From Clostridiales bacterium (GTDB lineage Bacteria; Bacillota; Clostridia; Lachnospirales; Lachnospiraceae): a stretch of 40,857 nt of DNA. Location of the stretch: the NCBI GenBank assembly GCA_021204025.1, contig JAJQAC010000004.1, positions 1 to 40,857 of the forward strand, given 5' to 3'. The notes beneath the pieces were generated by a model, which made no database searches, was not told the origin of the DNA, and worked only from the letters and a program-made list of their open reading frames with translations. This document shows, in pieces, positions 24,919-33,125 of the stretch; the first letter of the stretch is position 1, and each line of letters starts with the position of its first letter. The position numbers and the translations under genes were made by a program.

Positions 24919-26531
24919 AAACAGTTTATATCAATGGAATCGTTTATACCGGAAGTTTACCGCTTGTGGAGGCTTTTGCTGTAGAAGAAGGAAGATTTGT
25001 TTTTAGCGGCAGTAATGATGAGGCGGAAGCGCTGGTCAGTTCCGGTGATGAGATCTGTGACCTGGAGGGACATTTTGTGTGCAGCGGTTTTAATGACAGC
25101 CATATGCATCTGCTGGCTCTGGGTAACGCGCTCAGCGCGGCGCAGCTGGCGAAACATACAGAGAGTCTGTCCGACATGATCCTTTGTTTAAAAGCGTTCA
25201 GTGAAGAACGTCCCGTCCGGGAAGGCGGCTGGATTCTGGGCCGTGGATGGAATCAGGATTACTTTGCGGATGAGCAGAGGATCCCGAACCGCTATGACCT
25301 GGATCGGGTTTCAACGCAGATTCCGGTCTGTGCGGTCAGAGCCTGCGGGCATTGTCTGGTAGTAAACAGCAAAGCCATAGAACTGCTGGGAGTGACGGCG
25401 GAGACGCCGCAGCCGGACGGCGGACAGATTGGCATGGAAAACGGCGAACCAAACGGACAATTCTTTGATAACGCGATGGGACCGGTTTACGACGCAATGC
25501 CGTCGCCGGATAAAGAGACGATCAAGGATATGATGAGATTGGCCTGCAGGGCGCTCAACAGCTATGGAGTGACCAGCAGCCAGACCGATGATTACTGCGT
25601 ATTTCCCAATGTGAACTGGGAGACGGTCAACGCAGCTTACCGGGAGCTGGAAGCTGCCGGGGAACTGACGGTGCGAGTTTATGAACAGAGCAATTTTACA
25701 GAACTTGCAGAGTTTCAGCGCTTTGTGGAAGCTGGAAATAAAACCGGAAGCGGCACGGATCTTTTCCGGATCGGACCGTTGAAAATGCTGGGAGACGGCG
25801 CGCTGGGACCGCGGACAGCTTATCTCAGCCGCCCCTATGCAGATGATCCGTCCACCTGCGGGATTCCGGTCGTTTCCGGGGAAACGATGGACGCGATGGT
25901 GGATTATGCCAATGCCAATGGCATGCAGGTGGCGATCCACGCGATCGGCGACGCCTGTCTGGACAACGTCCTCCATGCCGTCGAAAATGCGCTCAAAAAC
26001 AATCCCAGAGAGGATCACCGCCATGGCGTCGTTCATTGCCAGATCAGCCGGGCGGACCAGTTAAAGAAGATGCAGGAGCTGAAGATGCACATCTATGCGC
26101 AGAGTATCTTCCTCGACTATGATATTAATATCGTAGAAGCGCGCGTCGGCAAAGAACTGGCGTCCACCAGTTACAGCTGGAAGACGTTGAAAAACGGCGG
26201 TCTGTCGGTGAGCAACGGTTCCGACTGTCCGGTCGAACTGCCGGATGTGATGCGTGGTATCCAGTGCGCGGTTACCAGAAAGACCGTGCGCGACGGTATC
26301 GGCCCTTATTTGCCTCATGAGGCGTTTACCGTACAGGAGGCGATTGACAGTTTTACGATCCACGGAGCGGAGAGTAGCTTTGAAGAAAAAGAAAAGGGAC
26401 AGATATTGCCCGGAATGTTGGCGGACTTTGTTGTACTGGAGGCAAATCCTTTAGAAACAGATGGTAATGCGATCAGCGATATCAGGATACTGTCTACATA
26501 TCTTGGCGGACAGAAAGTTTACGGAGTGTAA
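24915..26531 (+). CDS. YtcJ-like amidohydrolase
   Basis: A 538-aa metal-dependent hydrolase of the amidohydrolase-3/YtcJ type. The metal motif DSHMH lies at residues 61-65, a likely metal ligand loop is in AIHAIGDACLDN near residue 345, HGVVHCQIS follows, and SNGSDCPVELPDVM near residue 435 carries the late Asp. The C-terminal GMLADFVVLEANPL is the usual beta sandwich of the family. Members hydrolyse amide or carbamate bonds of various substrates; this one's is unknown. The ATG overlaps the symporter stop (ATGA), so the two are made together under the lysine riboswitch, which suggests it works on an imported lysine amide or derivative (inference). Confidence 0.88.
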   Translation: MKTVYINGIVYTGSLPLVEAFAVEEGRFVFSGSNDEAEALVSSGDEICDLEGHFVCSGFNDSHMHLLALGNALSAAQLAKHTESLSDMILCLKAFSEERPVREGGWILGRGWNQDYFADEQRIPNRYDLDRVSTQIPVCAVRACGHCLVVNSKAIELLGVTAETPQPDGGQIGMENGEPNGQFFDNAMGPVYDAMPSPDKETIKDMMRLACRALNSYGVTSSQTDDYCVFPNVNWETVNAAYRELEAAGELTVRVYEQSNFTELAEFQRFVEAGNKTGSGTDLFRIGPLKMLGDGALGPRTAYLSRPYADDPSTCGIPVVSGETMDAMVDYANANGMQVAIHAIGDACLDNVLHAVENALKNNPREDHRHGVVHCQISRADQLKKMQELKMHIYAQSIFLDYDINIVEARVGKELASTSYSWKTLKNGGLSVSNGSDCPVELPDVMRGIQCAVTRKTVRDGIGPYLPHEAFTVQEAIDSFTIHGAESSFEEKEKGQILPGMLADFVVLEANPLETDGNAISDIRILSTYLGGQKVYGV

Positions 26532-26552
26532 AGACGATATTGATAAAAATGG

Positions 26553-26591
26553 TGCTAAGTCTCAGAGTAAAACCTGTGGCTTAGCATTTTT
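26553..26591 (+). terminator. Terminator of the symporter-amidohydrolase operon
   Basis: TGCTAAG (26553-26559) pairs with CTTAGCA (26580-26586), followed by TTTTT (26587-26591). AAAAA upstream can extend the stem with a bulge. It directly adjoins the repeat element that starts at 26591. Confidence 0.75.
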
Positions 26592-26683
26592 ATGCGCAGG
26601 GCCGGGTAAGGAATTTTTGCGGTTGATGCCGCACCCGGCCCGCGCGGAGAGTAGGATGCGAAAAAGCTGCCTCCTACTCGATT
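26591..26683 (+). repeat. 93-bp structured element, copy A
   Basis: This copy aligns without gaps to 29467-29559 at 72 of 93 bases. Hairpin 1: GGGCCGGGT (26599-26607) pairs with ACCCGGCCC (26633-26641), enclosing a conserved TTTTGC loop and a small GCGG/CCGC stem. Hairpin 2: GAGTAGGA (26649-26656) pairs with TCCTACTC (26672-26679), enclosing a conserved GCGAAAAAGC loop, followed by conserved CGATT. It starts right after the terminator of the amidohydrolase gene, and the kinase promoter follows at 26733. I know no family name for it. The strand is arbitrary. Confidence 0.75.
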
Positions 26684-26732
26684 GGTTGGTGCAGGGAGTG
26701 TCAGGGAAAGGATTAGATCTTCCGATGTGGGA

Positions 26733-26761
26733 TTGCGTGAAATTCGAAAATTATGTATACT
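26733..26761 (+). promoter_or_regulatory. Sigma-A promoter of the histidine kinase
   Basis: TTGCGT (26733-26738) and TATACT (26756-26761), spacer 17 bp. The leader would be about 140 nt, holding a GTTACtgGTAAC hairpin near 26855. Confidence 0.6.
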
Positions 26762-26906
26762 ATAGGAATCAGAGTCAGTATTAAATTTGGTATCAGTTTC
26801 TAATTGGTATTATGAAGCGTATGCCGGTACAAGAGTTCCTGAGAGGGAGGGACACGGGTTACTGGTAACGCGGCTTTTTCTAAATCGGACACAGGCATGG
26901 TGACTT

Positions 26907-28313
26907 ATGAAACATTCTCTTTACATAAAATTCCTTTTGGGATATCTCATTTTCGGTCTTCTGGGATTTGCCGTGATCTCAACCGTTTTCGCACAGGTTC
27001 TGCAGGATCAGGAGGTAAGCGTGCAGGCGGAGTCTCTGTATGATGAGGCCAATATCATCGCCTCGGAGTTCAGCAGCCTGTACCAGGGAAAACGCCAGGA
27101 TTCCACTATGGTATATTCCGGGATTGAAGCGATTGCGGAGTGTCTGAACGCGGATATCTGGATCGTCAACCGTTACGGCGTGATTGTAACCAAAAGCAGT
27201 TCGCCCGGCGAGACCGGGATTGAGATTGAAAATTTCGATCCTGCGGCGATGGGAAATCAGCATTATATGATCGGAGATTATTTTGGTCAGTTTCAGGAAG
27301 AGGTGATCAGCGCGTCCGCGCCGATTACCGGCAATTATAATACGTATGGCTACGTCGTGATTCACCTGCCGATGTCAGAGGCAGTTACAAGAGGTTATCA
27401 CAATCTGAACCTTTTTTATATCTGCGGGCTGGTGATCTTTATTTTGTCGCTGATTATTTTGATCATTTTTACAACGACGGTTTATCTGCCGCTGCTGCGG
27501 ATCACAGAAGGAGCAAAGCAGTACGCGGCCGGTAATCTGGATTATCAGATTAAAGCAGATACCCACGATGAGATGGGATATCTGGCAGCGACGTTAAATT
27601 ATATGTCGGATGAACTGAATAAGATGGAGGAATATCAGCGCGCGTTTGTGGCGAATGTTTCCCATGATTTCCGGTCGCCGCTCACATCGATCAAAGGGTA
27701 TCTGGAAGCCATTCTGGATGGTACGATCGCACCTGAGATGCAGGAAAAATATCTGCGCCGGGTTATTTCCGAGACAGAGCGGCTGAATAAACTGACGCAG
27801 GATCTGCTGACGCTCAATTCGATGGAGAGTAAGGGTTATCTGAACCGGAGCAATTTTGATATTAACCGCGTCATCAAGGATACAGCGGCTTCCTTTGAGG
27901 TCACCTGCATGGAGAAAGATATTACGTTTGACTTAACATTTTCTGACAATATTGAAATGGTTTATGCAGATCTTGGAAAAATTCAGCAGGTGTTGTATAA
28001 TCTAATTGACAATGCAATTAAATTCAGTCACCAGGGAGCGACTATATTTATTCAGTCTTATATGAGATCCGGAAAGATTTATATCTCGGTGAAAGATACC
28101 GGAATCGGTATTCCCAAAGAAAGTATTAAGAAAATATGGGATCGTTTTTATAAGACGGACAGCTCCCGGGGAAAGGATAAAAAAGGAACGGGACTGGGTC
28201 TGGCGATTGTAAAGGAGATTATTCAGGCACATGAAGAGACGATCGATGTGATCAGCACAAAAGACGTGGGAACAGAATTTATCTTTACACTGCCGCGTGC
28301 AGTTGAGCGATAG
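26907..28313 (+). CDS. HAMP sensor histidine kinase
   Basis: A 468-aa membrane sensor kinase. One helix (about 7-29), an extracytoplasmic sensing domain (30-165), a second helix (about 168-192), a HAMP linker (192-245), the dimerisation domain with the phosphorylated His253 in FVANVSHDFRSPLTSIKGYL, and an ATPase domain with NLIDNAIKFS (N box), DTGIGIPKE (G1) and GTGLGLAIVKEI (G2). It phosphorylates a response regulator upon an unknown envelope signal. No regulator gene adjoins it; the nearest is the OmpR-type gene at 29597-30313, facing it from beyond one secreted-protein gene, and it is the likely partner. The start follows a weak GGTGA site. Confidence 0.92.
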   Translation: MKHSLYIKFLLGYLIFGLLGFAVISTVFAQVLQDQEVSVQAESLYDEANIIASEFSSLYQGKRQDSTMVYSGIEAIAECLNADIWIVNRYGVIVTKSSSPGETGIEIENFDPAAMGNQHYMIGDYFGQFQEEVISASAPITGNYNTYGYVVIHLPMSEAVTRGYHNLNLFYICGLVIFILSLIILIIFTTTVYLPLLRITEGAKQYAAGNLDYQIKADTHDEMGYLAATLNYMSDELNKMEEYQRAFVANVSHDFRSPLTSIKGYLEAILDGTIAPEMQEKYLRRVISETERLNKLTQDLLTLNSMESKGYLNRSNFDINRVIKDTAASFEVTCMEKDITFDLTFSDNIEMVYADLGKIQQVLYNLIDNAIKFSHQGATIFIQSYMRSGKIYISVKDTGIGIPKESIKKIWDRFYKTDSSRGKDKKGTGLGLAIVKEIIQAHEETIDVISTKDVGTEFIFTLPRAVER

Positions 28314-28443
28314 CAGGAAGTGTGGATCGGGAAGAGAGGATGGAAGAATGTGAATCGCAGCAAGTTGGGCAGGAGGCAGCTTTTTGCGTCATAGCCGAAA
28401 AACATTTTACCCGGCTCTGCGCATGAGAGGAAAGGAGTGGGAT

Positions 28444-29358
28444 ATGATGAGGTACGCAGAGATCATGACGGAAATAAAAGAACGTAAAAATCATAAAAGA
28501 ATGTGCCAGGGTGCGGCAGTGAGACTGATAGCTGCATCTGTCATTGCAGTGGTATTGTCTCTGGCTCAGGCAGGGCCGCTGCCGGTTACGGCGTGGGCGG
28601 CGACGGATTCCTCAGATGTGACAGAGGCAGATCTGGAGATGACCGGCCTGCGATGGAATGAATCCAGTGGAACTGCCCGTTGGGATAAGAACGCATACGC
28701 ATATAAATACGAAGTCAAGCTGTATCGTGGCAGCAGCTGTAAAGCGACAAAGACGACAAAGGAAACCTATTATGAGTTTGGCAATTATTTTACGACTTCC
28801 GGGGATTATCATTTTGAAGTGAGGGGAGTTGGACAGAATTCCGTTGTCGGCGAGTGGGTGAGTTCGGATCTGTGGTATGTGTCGTCATCGGAAGCGAGAG
28901 ATATCCGGGATGATTATGACGATGATGATGACGATTACAGCAGCGGCACGGCAGACGTCAATCACGGACCGGGAGTGACAGGAACTTATTCGTATAGTTA
29001 TTCTTATGGACCCGGCGGAGCGAGCTCATCGACATCGACCAGCGGTGTCGTCGAGCAGGGCGTAGGAGTCGTGACATACGGCAGTTCCACGGTCGGAGCG
29101 GCGACTTACGGTGGGAATCACTGGTGCCAGGACGGGTATGGCTGGTGGTATCAATACGCGGATGGGACCTATCCGAAAAACTGCTGGCAGTGTATCGATG
29201 GAAAATATTACTGTTTTAATTCGGATGGATACCGGCGCTATGGCTGGATCTACTGGGATAATAAATGGTATTATTGCGGAGAAGATGGTGCGTTGCTGGG
29301 CGATACCTATACACCGGACGGATATTATGTCGGTTCGGACGGAGTGTGGGTGCAGTAA
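28444..29358 (+). CDS. Secreted choline-binding-repeat protein
   Basis: A 304-aa exported protein. A long N-terminal region (25 basic residues, then a hydrophobic stretch AAVRLIAASVIAVVLSLAQA) acts as a signal peptide, with a likely cut after AWA. Residues 60-155 form a fibronectin-like beta domain (KYEVKLYRGSSCKATKTTKE then YYEF). A low-complexity linker follows (DDYDDDDDDY; TYSYSYSYGPGG; Ser-rich). The C-terminus carries aromatic cell-wall-binding repeats (GYGWWYQYADGTYPKN, CIDGKYYCFNSDGYR, GWIYWDNKWYYCGEDG) of the choline-binding type. Start at ATG 28444 or 28447 after AAAGGAG. It follows the kinase by 130 bp on the same strand and may report its regulon; the function is unknown. Confidence 0.85.
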   Translation: MMRYAEIMTEIKERKNHKRMCQGAAVRLIAASVIAVVLSLAQAGPLPVTAWAATDSSDVTEADLEMTGLRWNESSGTARWDKNAYAYKYEVKLYRGSSCKATKTTKETYYEFGNYFTTSGDYHFEVRGVGQNSVVGEWVSSDLWYVSSSEARDIRDDYDDDDDDYSSGTADVNHGPGVTGTYSYSYSYGPGGASSSTSTSGVVEQGVGVVTYGSSTVGAATYGGNHWCQDGYGWWYQYADGTYPKNCWQCIDGKYYCFNSDGYRRYGWIYWDNKWYYCGEDGALLGDTYTPDGYYVGSDGVWVQ

Positions 29359-29415
29359 GGAGATTATAACTGATGGTGAAAATTCAGAGGGTCAGGTAAA
29401 AGTGATACAGGGTTG

Positions 29416-29464
29416 AAAATGGCATCTTTCAATGGTGGATGAATGCGTTGGAAGATGCCATTTT
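29416..29464 (+). terminator. Terminator of the choline-binding-repeat gene
   Basis: AAAATGGCATCTT (29416-29428) and AAGATGCCATTTT (29452-29464) are perfect 13-bp arms with a T-run in the right arm. The palindrome could also serve leftward for the response regulator gene. The repeat element begins 3 bp later. Confidence 0.8.
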
Positions 29465-29466
29465 AT

Positions 29467-29559
29467 TATGCACACGGGCGGATCTGGAAATTTTGCAGTT
29501 AACGCTGCATCCGCCCGGCGCAGCGATTATGAGGCGAAAAAGCCGCCTCTTACTCGATT
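29467..29559 (+). repeat. 93-bp structured element, copy B
   Basis: This is the partner of 26591-26683. Hairpin 1: CGGGCGGAT (29475-29483) pairs with ATCCGCCCG (29509-29517), enclosing TTTTGC and a GCAG/CTGC stem. Hairpin 2: the perfect inner stem GAGGCG (29531-29536) / CGCCTC (29544-29549) with loop AAAAAGC, a less regular outer stem, then ACTCGATT. Compared with copy A, the paired positions 9/51, 12/48, 16/44 and 31/40 of the element all change together and remain paired. It sits between convergent genes, right after a terminator, as does copy A. The strand is arbitrary. Confidence 0.75.
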
Positions 29560-29596
29560 ATATGCCAATAAAGTAGTCTCTGCGCATACAATGCAG

Positions 29597-30313
29597 CTAC
29601 CGCACTTCAAATTTATACCCGATGCCCCAGACCGTACTGATGGCCCAGTGCTCATGATCCTTGATTTTCTCGCGCAGGCGCTTAATATGTACGTCAACTG
29701 TGCGTGTATCGCCGATATATTCATAGCCCCAGATATGGTCGAGAAGCTGTTCCCTGGTAAAAACCTGGTTGGGTGAGGATGCCAGAAAATAAAGGAGTTC
29801 CAGTTCCTTCGGAGGCATATCGACCGTGCGGCCCTTGTAAGTGACGGAGTAGTTCGTCAGATTGACGATCAGATCCGGATACTTGACATATTTGCCCTGC
29901 GGTTCGAGGCTGGCGGCAGCGCCGGAAGCAGCGGCAGGTTGCTGCTGATAGCGGCGCAGTACCGCCTTGACACGAGCGACAAGCTCCTTAGAATCAAAAG
30001 GCTTGATAACATAGTCATCTGCGCCGAGTTCCAGTCCAAGTACCTTGTCAAAGACCTCGCCTTTGGCGGACAGCATGATAATCGGCGTCTGAGAATTCTT
30101 GCGAACCTCGCGGCAGACCTGGTAGCCATCCATTCCTGGCAGCATCAGATCCAGCAGGATCAGGTGCGGATGAAAGGAGGGAATCGCATTTAAAGCGGCT
30201 TCCCCATCATATTCGATTCTGGTTTCATAGCATTCTTTTGTCAGATAGAGAGAAATCAGTTCCGCGATATTCTCATCATCATCTACAATTAAAATTCTCT
30301 GTTTTTCTGCCAT
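29597..30313 (-). CDS. OmpR/PhoB-type response regulator
   Basis: A 238-aa regulator. The receiver domain has the acidic pocket DDD (residues 11-13), phospho-acceptor Asp55 in LILLDLMLPGMDGYQV, and the conserved Lys104 in YVIKPFD. An Ala/Gln linker near 125-140 leads to the winged helix, with ELELLYFLASSPNQVFTREQ and RTVDVHIKRLREKIKDHE. It binds DNA when phosphorylated, probably by the kinase at 26907-28313. The ATG follows AGGAGAAGG. It lies 65 bp downstream of mutS2 on the same strand and may be cotranscribed with it. Confidence 0.93.
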   Translation of the reverse strand: MAEKQRILIVDDDENIAELISLYLTKECYETRIEYDGEAALNAIPSFHPHLILLDLMLPGMDGYQVCREVRKNSQTPIIMLSAKGEVFDKVLGLELGADDYVIKPFDSKELVARVKAVLRRYQQQPAAASGAAASLEPQGKYVKYPDLIVNLTNYSVTYKGRTVDMPPKELELLYFLASSPNQVFTREQLLDHIWGYEYIGDTRTVDVHIKRLREKIKDHEHWAISTVWGIGYKFEVR

Positions 30314-30378
30314 ATCCTTCTCCTGATTTATGAAATCGAATGTCAGGTCACATTTGACCAGCTGTAAAACTGCTGTGT

Positions 30379-32769
30379 TTACTTAAATACAACAATGGTG
30401 ACACCTGCGTCGCCGTCGCCGTATTCAGCCAGGTGAAACTCTTTTACATGTTTACATTTTTTCAGATGCTTATGGATACCCGCGCGCAGCGCTCCGGTGC
30501 CTTTGCCGTGTACAACCCGGACCTGTCCGAGATGAGCGATAATGGCATCGTCCATATATTTGTCCAGCACGGGAACTGCCTCGTCGACAGTCATGCCGAG
30601 CAGGTTGATCTCGGGTGAAATGCCGGCGGATTTGGACATCTTGATGCCGCTGCTTTCGCTGCCCTTGCGTCGTTTGTCGAGGCCGGGGCCGCTGACAGAG
30701 TTTTCCGGAATCAGTTCCAGATCGCTGATATTGACCTGAGAACGGAGAATCCCCATCTGGACAAACAAGTTTCCTTTGGCATCCGGGAGGGAGCTTACGG
30801 TGCCGTTGAGGTTCAGCGACAGTACGCGGACCGCGGTGCCCAGTCTCAGTGTTTTCGGATTAATCGCTTTGTGCGGGCGGGTATCCTGTTTGACAGCCAG
30901 GTTATTGTCAACTTTTTTGAGGTTTTCCCGCAGTCGGGTGCGTTCTGCTTCCAGCGCTTTGGTGTTGACGCCGGAGGAGGAAGCGAGCTTATTGATATTT
31001 TTGATCGTCTGGTCGGCAGTTTCCTTTGCTTCTCGCAGGATGCTCTGCGCTTCCTCATTGGCTTTGCGGATAATCTTATCCTTATGCTCATCGAAGCGTT
31101 CTTCCTTCTGTTCGAGGCGCTTTTTCAGGCGGGCGATCTCCTGGCGGTAGGATTGAATTTCCGTTTGCTCCCGTTCGATCGTCAGGCGGCTTTCTTCCAG
31201 ATGACTGATGATGTCTTCAAAGGTCTCGTCCTGGGATTCGATGCGGCTCTTCGCGTCTTCGATAATATAATCCGGCAGTCCGAGCTTCTGAGAGATGGCG
31301 AAAGCGTTGCTTTTGCCAGGCAGTCCGATCAGCAGACGGTAGGTCGGCTGGAGCGTCTGTACGTTAAATTCACAGCTCGCGTTCTGCACTCCCTGGGTAC
31401 TCAGCGCGTAGAGCTTCAGTTCGCTGTAATGAGTCGTCGCCATAACCCGGCACTGCAGATTGTGCAGGAAGTTTAAGATGGCGATGGCTAAGGCCGCGCC
31501 CTCGGTAGGGTCCGTGCCGGAACAAAGCTCGTCAAACAGGCACAGCGAATGGGAATCCGCTTTGCCGAGAATGTGGATGATATTGGTCATATGAGCGGAG
31601 AAGGTACTGAGACTCTGCTCGATGCTCTGTTCGTCGCCGATATCCGCAAAAACTTCGTTAAATACGGCGAGTTTCGATCCTTCAAACGCGGGAATATGCA
31701 GGCCGGCCTGCCCCATCAGTGTAAGGAGACCGACGGTTTTTAAGGAAACCGTCTTGCCGCCGGTGTTGGGTCCCGTGATAATCAAGAGGTTAAAATCGGT
31801 TCCCAGCCATACGGTGATCGGGACGACAGTCCGCGGATCAAGCAGCGGATGGCGGGCGTCCTTGATGTGGATGATCCCATCTTCATTAAACTCCGGTTCA
31901 CTGCCTTTGTAGTGCCGGGAAAACGCGGCTTTGGCAAAGACAAAATCCAGATGGGAGAGGAGCGAGAGGTCAGAGATCAGAGCCTCCGTATAGGGAATGA
32001 GCTGGCAGCTCAGATCCGTGAGGACAAATTCAATTTCCTTCTGCTCCTGAAGCTCCAGCTGACGGAGTTCATTGTTCAGCTGGACGACGGACATGGGCTC
32101 AATAAAGAGCGTGGATCCGGTTGAGGATTGGTCATGAACCATGCCGGGTACCTGATTCTTGTATTCGGCCTTGACCGGCAGACAGTAACGTCCGTCGCGC
32201 ATCGTGATCACGCCGTCCTGCAGATAACTCCGGCAGGAATTTAATACGCTGTTCAGCTGGGTGTGGACACGCCCCTGGATGGTTTTCATGGAGCGGCGTA
32301 CTTTTTGCAGGCCGGGACTTGCGGCGTCGGCGATCTCATCCTCGGAGAGAATACAGCGTTTGATCTCGTTATTGACCGGGGTGAGCGGTTCGAGACCGCG
32401 GAACATCTCATCCAGGGAATCGTCCGGGACGGCGTCAGTCTCCTCCCTGCGCCCGTAGGCTTTGACTCTGGCAGCGGCTGTAAGCAGTCCGCTGACGGAC
32501 AGAAGCTCGGTAATACTGAGAGAACTTCCGATCTCGAGACGTTTGGCCGAATCACGGATATCGCGCACTCCGGCGAAAGAGATCCCGCCTTTCATGCGGA
32601 CACGGGATGCGGCGTCACTGGTCTGCGCCTGTGCGAGGCGAATCGCGGCAAGGTCAGTTTCCGGTTCCAGCTCACGGCAGAGCTTCTTGCCGGGCTCTGA
32701 CGCGGCATAATCCGTGAGACGGGCGATGATTTTATCATATTCTAAGATAGTCAGTGATTTTTGATTCAT
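30379..32769 (-). CDS. mutS2: MutS2 endonuclease/ribosome rescue ATPase
   Basis: A 796-aa MutS2 protein. It lacks the mismatch-recognition domain of MutS and has the core and lever helices (1-310), the ATPase with Walker A GPNTGGKTVSLKT near residue 340 and Walker B LFDELCSGTDPTEGAALAIA near 415, a charged coiled coil (about 510-640), and a C-terminal Smr domain (VRVVHGKGTGALRAGIHKHL near 750). MutS2 limits recombination in some bacteria and rescues collided ribosomes in Bacillus. The ATG at 32769 follows CAGGAG; the longer frame has no ribosome site. Confidence 0.95.
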   Translation of the reverse strand: MNQKSLTILEYDKIIARLTDYAASEPGKKLCRELEPETDLAAIRLAQAQTSDAASRVRMKGGISFAGVRDIRDSAKRLEIGSSLSITELLSVSGLLTAAARVKAYGRREETDAVPDDSLDEMFRGLEPLTPVNNEIKRCILSEDEIADAASPGLQKVRRSMKTIQGRVHTQLNSVLNSCRSYLQDGVITMRDGRYCLPVKAEYKNQVPGMVHDQSSTGSTLFIEPMSVVQLNNELRQLELQEQKEIEFVLTDLSCQLIPYTEALISDLSLLSHLDFVFAKAAFSRHYKGSEPEFNEDGIIHIKDARHPLLDPRTVVPITVWLGTDFNLLIITGPNTGGKTVSLKTVGLLTLMGQAGLHIPAFEGSKLAVFNEVFADIGDEQSIEQSLSTFSAHMTNIIHILGKADSHSLCLFDELCSGTDPTEGAALAIAILNFLHNLQCRVMATTHYSELKLYALSTQGVQNASCEFNVQTLQPTYRLLIGLPGKSNAFAISQKLGLPDYIIEDAKSRIESQDETFEDIISHLEESRLTIEREQTEIQSYRQEIARLKKRLEQKEERFDEHKDKIIRKANEEAQSILREAKETADQTIKNINKLASSSGVNTKALEAERTRLRENLKKVDNNLAVKQDTRPHKAINPKTLRLGTAVRVLSLNLNGTVSSLPDAKGNLFVQMGILRSQVNISDLELIPENSVSGPGLDKRRKGSESSGIKMSKSAGISPEINLLGMTVDEAVPVLDKYMDDAIIAHLGQVRVVHGKGTGALRAGIHKHLKKCKHVKEFHLAEYGDGDAGVTIVVFK

Positions 32770-32928
32770 GGCAACTCCTGTACATCGGATACGCACGATC
32801 GCGGGAAACTTATGTTTTCTGCTGTCCGTGGTAGCGATATGCGAAATAATAGCGAGTTATTACAATAAAAAACAGATCCTTTTTTGTCTGCGCTCATTGT
32901 AACATATTTTTAAGAGGGAGGAAAGGAG

Positions 32929-33042
32929 TTGATTGACGAAGATTTGATTTCGTGGTATGGTTCGTTACAGACATTAGATAGCTACCATATGCCGGTGGTG
33001 ATGCATGTAGAGAGGGAAGAGGCAGCAGACAGGAAAAGATGA
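32929..33042 (+). CDS. Possible 37-aa ORF with TTG start
   Basis: TTG at 32929 lies 7 bases after GGAGG, and the frame encodes a water-soluble, plausible peptide starting IDEDLISWYGSLQTLDSYHM and ending EEAADRKR. Its stop at 33040-33042 overlaps an ATG that is in frame with the FliB-like gene. The promoter at 32933-32961, if real, would lie inside it, so only one of the two can be right. I recognise no family. Confidence 0.25.
   Translation: MIDEDLISWYGSLQTLDSYHMPVVMHVEREEAADRKR
32933..32961 (+). promoter_or_regulatory. Candidate promoter of the FliB-like gene
   Basis: TTGACG (32933-32938) and TATGGT (32956-32961), spacer 17 bp, about 165 bp before the ATG. It overlaps the possible small ORF. 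Confidence 0.4.
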
Positions 33043-33125
33043 CAAAGTATGGTTTACTGTCTACTGTCTGCTCTTGTACGGGCGTGGAAATGGAAATCAT
33101 TACAAACGGTAAAGGAGAGAATGGT

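Larger units (their letters stand above)
32770..33125. other. Divergent intergenic region mutS2 / FliB-like gene
   Basis: A 356-bp region. Leftward, TACAAT (32896-32901) is a possible -10 for mutS2 with no good -35. Rightward, a promoter lies at 32933-32961 and a 37-codon TTG frame at 32929-33042. No RNA family or repeat was recognised. Confidence 0.4.

Noticed and set aside
26461-26784. 107-aa frame after the amidohydrolase
   Set aside because: It overlaps the amidohydrolase end, a terminator and the repeat element; no ribosome site and no protein-like composition.
28348-28395. Short GTG frame starting NRSKLGRRQLFAS between kinase and secreted protein
   Set aside because: It resembles a twin-arginine leader start but stops after about 14 codons; no gene can be supported.
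29432-29776. 114-aa frame across repeat copy B into the regulator gene
   Set aside because: It reads through the terminator and the repeat and then antisense to the response regulator; chance frame.
30345-30359. GGTCA/TGACC short palindrome between mutS2 and the response regulator gene
   Set aside because: Five-base arms with a four-base gap are expected by chance; no promoter was seen beside it.
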